Of a DNA stretch of 60,000 bases, positions 52,504 to 60,000 are shown in pieces; within the stretch, counting starts at the first letter, position 1, and each line of letters opens with the position of its first letter. Source of the stretch: Tubiluchus corallicola (lineage: Eukaryota; Priapulida; Priapulimorpha; Priapulimorphida; Tubiluchidae); contig JAQGDQ010000231.1 of the NCBI GenBank assembly GCA_030141605.1, positions 64,001 to 124,000 on the forward strand, written 5' to 3'. The notes beneath the pieces are model-generated. The model saw only the letters and a program-made list of their open reading frames with translations. It did no database searches and was not told the DNA's origin. The position numbers and the translations under genes are program-made.

Positions 52504-53312
52504 CTTCCAGCAATTTGTGGACTAATTCTATTGTATCCCATCATTTGCTCAATGTTCGTACGGCTAATGTGAGTCGTAGGTGCCATCCATGGTCAATTTG
52601 TCAGAGTCTACTGAGTCTGATTGAGTGACTTTATTCATGCTATGCAAGTGTTACCTAAATATGCAAGTGCCAAATGGCTCTTTTGGAGTAATTGGTTCAA
52701 AAATCTATTGTAATACTACTCATGTTGTTATTTTGCTTTAATTTAACTTTATACTCCATTTGTTAATAATAAATCAGTGAAAGTTTTTGCCCTAAATGTA
52801 GATTTCCTTGGTGCTGTTATAAATCTTGAACAGATAATTATTGATACGTTCTTTTGTGATTTTTTATCGTTGGATTATGAACATATTGTTTCTATTGCTG
52901 TTTGCTGTTTGTTTTATTGTTCTGGGCTAATAACCATATTCTTTTTTTAACAGAGATGATTTTAGTGTACGCTTTTTAACCAAAATATGATTGTTATAAA
53001 AAGTTTGACAGTGGTTTATATCTCACAAACGTTTGCAAACTAAATGAGATGTTACAGCTTTCATTGCTGACTGATGGATGTCTGATTAAATTTTTATCAT
53101 CCTAAACTGTTTTTCTTGTTTTGAAACCAGGATATTAGATAAACGTACATGAATTAGAACCTTAATTTCTGTAAATTTTATTTGTGCAGTTTGTTTGCTA
53201 TTTTTGGAAAATAGTATGATTGTTAATCGAAAGAAAATCATAAATTTGGTAGTTTTTTTGTTGTTGTGTGCTATAAAATGACTAACCTAATGTTGATAAT
53301 TATATAATATAA

Positions 53313-53313
53313 T

Positions 53314-53366
<53 letters not shown>
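53313..53366. repeat. (CA)n(TA)n compound microsatellite
   Basis: About 8 CA units followed by about 18 TA units, downstream of SARDH. Confidence 0.95.
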
Positions 53367-53369
<3 letters not shown>

Positions 53370-54779
53370 GATCATCAATACACTAGTTGTAAATAACATT
53401 TTTGCAAGATGTTAGTGCTTTAGAACCGTAATTACCAATGAACTTATGTAAGTTAGGCCAGCAGTTTTTTTAGGGAAGGGAGAAGGGGGAATTTAAAGCA
53501 TATATCTCAAAAACAAACATTACAAAGTTGAAAGACTTATGTGATTGGAAAAGAAAATTCTTAATAAATTTTATAAAGTGTTCAAGCCAACTGGTGAAAC
53601 GGCACCATATCACCATTCCAGTGTGCAACACTGGCTCACAAAAACTGCATTAACAATAATTTTATTGACAATACAAAGTAATTTTATACTTTTGCGTGGT
53701 TAAGAAAGAGTGTACTATGAATGCTCTGATTACTTTTCGCAATGCGATGTTATTTAAATAATCGCCATAATTTACAATTACCATAATTGCTTGCCATCAA
53801 TTTATTTTCGATCTATTTTCCTTTTCTATTCTTTATTTTGTTCTAATAATATTTGCTCGCCATGTTGAAATTAGTAGACTCACTATTTAGGGATGGCAGA
53901 CAAGATTTGGTCTTTCGCTATTCCGTTCTTTTCTAAACTTTGTAACTCATTGTCATATACTATCTATGACTATTATTTTGAAGCCAAATAAATCGTTATT
54001 TTATAAAAATTAAAATGGCTGCGCCTAACGAGCATCGTAGGAGCTTAAATTTACAAGTTTTATGCAATGTTACTGCAAATGCAAGCTCTGCACACAAAAA
54101 GACAGCATGTAGATGATACAAAATTTAAAAGCGAAATTTTGAAGGTTTATTTATTTATTAACTGAGATAAAACATCTGTGTGACGACGAAGTTTTGCGTT
54201 GTGGTATGCCATAAGGCGGTGCGTCCCTTCAACCATCGTTCGATAAGAAAGAAAATGTCTGCGTTCGTGTAGTCGTGCTAATTTGTGGTAAAAAGTCGTA
54301 ACTGTAATAATTGTAAGAGCCGTAGTGGGATTCGGGCGTGTATTCATTAATAAAGTCTAACATATTGGCTTTCCCGAGGTAAATTGCGTAGCATGTAACC
54401 AACTGCTTAGCATGTTCTAACTCATTTGCACTTGTAGTGTCTGTGGTGTAGGTGAGTCAAACATGAATGACGTATTCAAGAGAGTGACGAATCAACACGT
54501 ACTTATTTCCCTGTATTGAATCTTGGACCGTACTCCAGTCACATATCGATGAAGCGCTTTTAGGTTATTTGACTTTTTCCTAGTTAAAAATTATGGAAAC
54601 GGTAATCTCTAATACTATATAGTAATACTATAGTAATACGATTAGAGGTAGTATGTAACCAACTAAGTTCTCTCGATCACCTCCTGTTCTTCACTTACTT
54701 AACTGCCTTAACGATCTTACCAGGGCGTTTGACAAATGTCATTCATGTGGGACGTAACAACAATCATCATCTGTATTAC

Positions 54780-55430
54780 TTTAACAACTCTCTTAACAGC
54801 AGTTGATCAAGAAGTGAAGTTGGGACTCATCACTGATGCTAGTCTCAACTTCCGCAGTTATATTGTTTTACATAGAGAAGAAAGGCGATCAACTTTTCGA
54901 CTCATATCAACCACAAACACCTAAAGGACATCTAGTGTCATACTACCTATATCTGTGTCTATTGTCAGACCTCACTTAAGACTTTCTAACCCAAGTATGG
55001 CATCAATATTTTAAGAAGGACATCAACATCCTAGAAGAAGTGCAAGAGAGAGCAGTCAACATGATCCAAGGGCTAGACAATCTATTGTACACTGAGAGAC
55101 TACAACGTCATGGACTCCATTGACTCTCTCCACATAGACAACACGGTAGACTGATCGAAATATTCAAGATCTTACTTGGACTCACTTACATTACTTATGA
55201 AACTTTTTTGACCTTAAGTCATACTTGCACCAGAGGTTATTCGCTGAAACTATACATTAACACGGACAGAGCTAGCATCAAGAGCTACAAGCACAGCTTT
55301 TCAAATGCTGAAATAGATCTATGGAATTCCCTACCGGAAGAAGTTATAGGACTATAAATGATCTACCCCTTCAAAAATGCACTGGACAAATATTCATGTA
55401 CTAGATGTCTCCTATATTAACACCTTTGAA
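54780..55430 (+). pseudogene. Non-LTR retrotransposon reverse transcriptase C-terminal remnant
   Basis: Plus-strand fragments in shifting frames read EVKLGLITDASLNFRSY, SIVRPHLR, KKDINILEEVQERAVNMI, RLIEIFKILLGL, and DLWNSLPEEV. These follow the order of the C-terminal half of CR1/L2/Rex-type LINE proteins (DLGV...L.F..H, SLVRPHLEY, LLEKVQRRATK, GDLIEVFKIL, SWNSLPEEVV). Several stops and frameshifts make it a dead copy. Confidence 0.85.
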
Positions 55431-57466
55431 GTATCATTGCCGGCTGAGCATGTTTTTGTAAATATCTTTCCTTGAAGGGTACGGTGAATCCTCTACTATT
55501 TATTTGCAGATAACCGTTTTGTTACACGACTAAACTTATACCGTGCTTCCCGTTTCTTTCCAAGCTTTTTCAAAATAAATTCAAAATATTTTCCACCACA
55601 ATATTTTCATTAATGTGGTTGCAGCCAAAGTGTTGAAAAACACAGATCAATTTGACTTCATCTGCAAAAGTGTTTGTTTACTGTTTATTAGGGCTTGGTC
55701 GATATAGGGTCTTACAGTGATCATGTACCGGTTCATGCCAGTTCTCGGGTGCTTGTACCGCAATCTTTCTTCTGTGTTCAAATTACTGGAATCAGGGATG
55801 TCATAAATTACATCACTACTGTTACTGTCGAAGAGAGTGGTTTAGCATAATAAGTTATAAACCTCCCCAACCTTCCTTCATGTGTAAAGTTATTTAATGT
55901 AAAAACATGCAGCTTATTCCATTCATCAATTACTCGCATTGTAAATGCTTTTCATTTACTGTTTTACCTATTCAGAAGATCTCTCTTTTTAATTTTATAG
56001 GAATGTCCTTTAATATCAAGGTGTATTTGTTGATAGAAAATTTCTTGTACACAAAGGTTTCTAAGCCTTTAGGAATTCGGAATGTTTAAGTGAGGTCATG
56101 TACATCTATAATTCAGGGTTGTAAGGCCCAGCCTGTTGCTAATGATGAAGATTCCAAGAAAATTAATTATACATCGTAAGTTCTCCACTTAGCGATGGTA
56201 GCGTGTTACAGCAAAACACATCATTAAGGGAAATGTCCTAATATGAAACAATGCCTTCCACATAAAACAGTATAAAAGCATCCAGTTGCATTCCTCACAC
56301 AAAGATCAATAACACTTGGCCTGCCTAAAAGCCTTCACTAAGTTGCACTGCATGACAAAATCAATAATGCCTGTCTATGTAAAGGCCTCATTATTCCTGA
56401 CAGTTTTTAATTAAAGTTAAACAGAACTAAAGTTTACGAGTTGTGAGAATTCCAACTTAAAACATAACCTTTCTTTCTTGCATACATGTTACTTCCTCTA
56501 ATTGCTTCCTTTGTGCCATTTCTTCCTCTTTCTGTCCTTGTTGCAACACTAAAGAATGTCAACATCATGTCTCTCTTTTGAACTTTACTTTGACTCTTTG
56601 TCTGGCTTATTTTCTCAAAAAAAATCCAAGTACAGCATCAATACTGTATTTTCAAAAGCTTCATGCAGATGTTTAAAACTAGCCTTTTTGTTTGACACTC
56701 CTGAAGAATATGTTTCTAGTGTTTTTCTTCCGACGATGTAAATGCAAATGAGGTGAACACAACTCTAGTTAACCTAACAATGTAACAGGAAAGGAATCCC
56801 ATCTGTTCTTGTGAAAGTGCTAGCAATTAGCAAGCCGCCAGCAATGAATCATTGCTGCTTAGGTCTGACAGCTTAGTAGGGCAAATTATTAACATGATAT
56901 CTGTTAGTAAGGCTTCTTCATAAAATGCAACTAGCAAAATTTCAGCACTTAAAGGCCGAAAAGAATCATCATTGAAATGAAACAGGCATCATTAAATGAT
57001 CAAAAGGTGTCAAAATATCTTTGTCTTTAAAACAAATATAATTAAACGACGCGTCAAAAAACGAGGATTTACCGTAAATTGTATTAAGATTGGAGCGAGG
57101 CTGCTACCCTTTGGTATACCTTGTAATTAATACTACATAGTATTTAAGACAAGCTTTTGTAACAAATGGAAGTTAAATAACCAATTGATACAATAAACCA
57201 TTGCTTTTAAAATTTAATTTTTTTAACAATTGTCACTCCAATGCTCGTGCATCGCAACAAAGATTGTGACCATTATTTTAGTTTAGTGTTTGTGACTAAT
57301 CTTGCCATAGTTGGTTGTTCATAGAACTGATTTGAAATATGTGTCTCTGGAAACTGGAATTATTAGCTTTCTTCCCACCATTGCCTCCTAGTGAGTGCGT
57401 TGTCACTTTCCATTGTATAATGTAAAAAGGATTTAAAAAGAATAATCGGAACTTTTTCTATTTCAG

Positions 57467-57554
57467 GGTTGGTTAAGCATCCCATAAGTGGGCGAATTAA
57501 AATTTGTTAGTTTTCAATAGCTGTGAAGGTCTGTAATGCTGACTCATATTTTTA
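57467..57554 (+). other. 5' UTR part of the PI4K2 coding exon
   Basis: The exon likely starts after the acceptor CTATTTCAG ending at 57466. The ATG context at 57555 is weak (T at -3); another in-frame ATG lies at 57606 but would remove part of the conserved-length N-terminus. Confidence 0.45.
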
Positions 57555-57863
57555 ATGACGGAACCTGTAGACACTTCTACTGTGCCAGCTGGTGAACTTG
57601 TAACTATGAGTATCTTACCACAGCCAGATGTCACATATGCTCCCCAGACGTCATCTCCTACCAGAACTCGAAGAAATCGGGAGAGTCAACCACTTCTGGG
57701 TGCTTTGGAACACGAATTTAGTGTGGCAGAGAACATTTTCCCCGACGATCCGGACTTTACAGCAATGGTACACGATTGCGAGCAGGCCATTGATGAAGGC
57801 GTTTATCCAGAAAGAATTTATCAGGGCTCAAGTGGAAGTTATTTCGTGAAAAATCCACACAAT
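57555..57863 (+). CDS. PI4K2: Phosphatidylinositol 4-kinase type II, first coding exon (gene continues off the right edge)
   Basis: 103 codons from ATG 57555 to a clear donor (AAT|GTAAGTG). The N-terminal region is disordered and contains ESQPLL (residues 43-48), an acidic dileucine signal at the place where vertebrate PI4K2A has its AP-3 sorting motif. PDDPDFTAMVHDCEQAIDEG leads into YPERIYQGSSGSYFVKN (about 84-100), the start of the kinase domain with its nucleotide-binding loop and lysine. The family makes PI4P from phosphatidylinositol on Golgi and endosomal membranes. The next exon should begin with the PI4K2 phrase around FKPKNEEPYG; none was found before 60000. TTTCTATTTCAG before 57467 indicates an upstream 5' UTR exon. 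Alpha or beta subtype cannot be told from this exon. Confidence 0.93.
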
Positions 57864-58787
57864 GTAAGTGTTTTCCTTTTTAGTTTATTAACATATGGCC
57901 CATTTAAACAATCATACAACCCTGATGATTTATCGTGAAAGTGAGTGACGCTGTCTCAGTAGTTTGGACACGTGCTTTAATAGCTGCTTTGCTTGATACT
58001 GATGAAATCCAACTGCATAGTTTTTGAGTGACACGATGAAATTTAGAGGTCTGTCAACCTAACAGAGGTCTGAAATTTTTGAATATGATCACTGCTTTTG
58101 TTACCGAACTTTGTTTTCCTTCCCGAAAGCCCAATAGTCCAGACGCACGATCCGGGATGCATAGTGTGCAAGGATCACTTTGAGTGTCACTTAGTCACAA
58201 TGGGAACCAATTTAGTATAAACAGGGTTTAAATTACCATAAAAATGGCACCTAGTGTCCTTTAATAAGTACTCGGCATAATAAAGTAAAGTGCTAGGCCA
58301 TGTGCTGTTCCATTAATCATCCTGGCTGTCTGCTCCAAATAATGACAGTGTGGGCAACTGTGCATTGCACATATATGGTTATAGTTCAGCCAGCAGCACC
58401 CATACCAAGGCTCCTCATAAAAGTATGACATGAATCACATAATTAATGTTTAATCAAATACACCGGGTCAATTGATAGGCTGTACAAGTTATTCTATTAA
58501 ATGTATATTTGTAACTATATTATTGTACATTAGAAGTTGTAGCTTTGCGTTGAAACATTTAACAACATCAGAACAAGGGATTAATTAAGGTGAGGTGAAA
58601 TTGCTACATTTAACCCATCTGAGTCAATCAGATGCACTTTGTCATGCAGCTCACTGAATGCTAGTAATGCAGCCCGGATGAAAGAAATGTAGGCCTGCAC
58701 AAAATTAGGGTCTACATTACTTTTGCAAACTGAATACAACTCATTCCCATTGTCCACTCTAGTGAAAGTTCAGGAGCTTTCTTAGTT

Positions 58788-58859
58788 ATTACTGCAAACC
58801 AGCACACTCGTATTACTGCAAACCAGCACATGCATATTGCAGTAAACCAACACACGTGC
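58788..58859 (+). repeat. 24-bp tandem repeat, three copies
   Basis: ATTACTGCAAACCAGCACAC (+TCGT), ATTACTGCAAACCAGCACAT (+GCAT) and ATTGCAGTAAACCAACACAC (+GTGC) follow each other without spacing, in PI4K2 intron 1. Confidence 0.9.
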
Positions 58860-59852
58860 ACATGTGTATTATTGCATTGTTGACTCATTCCTATCCTAGC
58901 AAAATGTGCGTTATTGACCATTACATTTCAAATACTCTGCAAGGAACTCTTACTAAAAATAAAACAATTTCGTTAATGATGTGTGCCCTGCAGTGATGTT
59001 AAGCAATGCAGAACATACTTAATAAATGGACGGATGATCACCCGGAAAACCGTTTTTGTCTCCTGCCCACCTTTTGCAGTTAGAAGAGGTTCTAGAAGAG
59101 GGTGTACATTACTGCTAAGCTACTGTTAGGGTGTCTAGCTAAGTGCACAGATGAATGTGGCAAAGGCGTCTTTGTCAGTCCAAAGTCTCATCTCAAAGGG
59201 TGATCTTTGATGTCTGATGAGCTAGCTTAGAAGTGGCCACCACACCCATCTACATTGCAGGGTGCTGAACTGTACAAAACTTTTCTGGAATGCAAAGCAT
59301 TTTGTTACTTGCTTATTGAGTTTTTCTTGCCCAACTGCTGTGATATGTCAGTTAGAACACCATTCATCATTGTCTTTGATTCTGTTTTATCATTACTGTG
59401 CCATTCATTGTGCCATTTAGTCATTGTAATAGTATCTGTCTTGTCCTAAACATGCCATTAAAACACCGTTTGCCAATGTTGTGAATCCATTCTTTGTAAA
59501 AATTTAGAATACCTGGCAACTCAGTTGTGACATCACAATATCAAAAACGGATAAAAACGTATTACCAGAAAAAAAACCAACCAGAACAAAAAGAAAACTA
59601 CAGGAATGAAGACCATGGCAGCATCATGGCAAAATAACAAAACTCTTTATACAGTTAACTGTGCCAACAAGTAACCCAAAATCTTGCATACTGTACCTAG
59701 TTTCATACATTGTAGAAGAAAAGGTTCTATAAAACAATAATTTCTTGCAGATTGAATAGTCATTATAGAACTCAAAAGGCATATTGCTTTTGCTATTCAG
59801 CTAGTAACAATTAGCAAGATATCAGTAATTATACCATCGTTCAAAAATTATT

Positions 59853-60000
59853 AATTAATAATGACTGTGATTGCCAGAATATTTATAAACCATTGCGGTT
59901 TATCTTACCGATTATTACTCATTATCCACAATAAGTAATAATTTGTAAAATAAACCACAATGGTTTATAAAAATTCTGACAATCACAGTCATTATTAATT
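59853..60000. mobile_element. Near-complete palindromic foldback element at the window end
   Basis: The left part (AATTAATAATGACTGTGATT, then GCCAGAATATTTATAAACCA) is repeated in inverted orientation up to the last base of the window (ending AATCACAGTCATTATTAATT). Inner segments also pair (GATTATTACT with AGTAATAAT), so about 148 bases fold into one hairpin centred near 59927. The right boundary may lie beyond the window. It fits a foldback MITE. Confidence 0.85.

Larger units (their letters stand above)
52504..57466. other. Intergenic stretch between SARDH and PI4K2, with a LINE remnant
   Basis: No gene was recognised. It holds a (CA)n(TA)n microsatellite and the LINE fragment at 54.8-55.4 kb. 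Other open frames are short and AT-driven. A non-coding first exon and promoter for PI4K2 should lie in the right-hand part. Confidence 0.5.
57864..60000 (+). other. PI4K2 intron 1 (incomplete)
   Basis: From the donor at 57864 to the window end no frame continues the kinase domain. Contents are a 24-bp tandem repeat and the terminal palindrome, listed separately. Confidence 0.7.

Overview
This is a piece of an animal nuclear genome. It is AT-rich, its genes are split by many GT-AG introns, and it carries decayed transposons and microsatellites. The recognisable proteins are metazoan (WSC-domain sulfotransferase, CCDC9-like protein, TAF10, sarcosine dehydrogenase, type II phosphatidylinositol 4-kinase). 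The repeats and the single-WSC sulfotransferase suggest an invertebrate, but the sequence does not fix the phylum.

Layout. 1-3.4 kb is intergenic. 3.5-7.2 kb holds a minus-strand WSC/sulfotransferase gene with six exons recovered; its 5' end is unresolved. 7.7-9.3 kb is a dead Tc1/mariner-type transposon with both terminal inverted repeats and a nested insertion carrying an (ATT)n run. 9.3-16.9 kb is intergenic with diverged tandem repeats and LINE remnants. 17.1-19.9 kb is one very large coding exon of a CCDC9-like gene, which appears to continue by splicing. 19.9-28.3 kb has no recognised gene but holds tRNA-derived SINE remnants. 28.35-28.73 kb is an intronless TAF10 coding region. 30.4-52.5 kb is sarcosine dehydrogenase: all 19 coding exons can be placed, every junction is in phase, and they give a 901-residue mitochondrial protein. 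52.5-57.4 kb is intergenic with a LINE remnant. 57.56-57.86 kb is the first coding exon of PI4K2, which runs off the right edge. The window ends inside a long palindrome.

The SARDH introns are a transposon sink. Intron 9 carries a foldback element, intron 17 a non-autonomous hAT element with a perfect 8-bp target duplication, and intron 18 a nearly complete Ty3/gypsy-like LTR retrotransposon (46424-52025). Its two LTRs differ at one base in 334, so it is young. It has one in-frame TGA, and its reading frame runs into the 3' LTR. Directly after the 5' LTR, where a tRNA primer site is expected, the sequence is instead complementary to the likely 5' end of the element's own RNA. That is the arrangement of Tf1-style self-priming and is the most interesting feature here.

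The host genes are housekeeping or metabolic genes without an evident common pathway; nothing suggests operon-like organisation.
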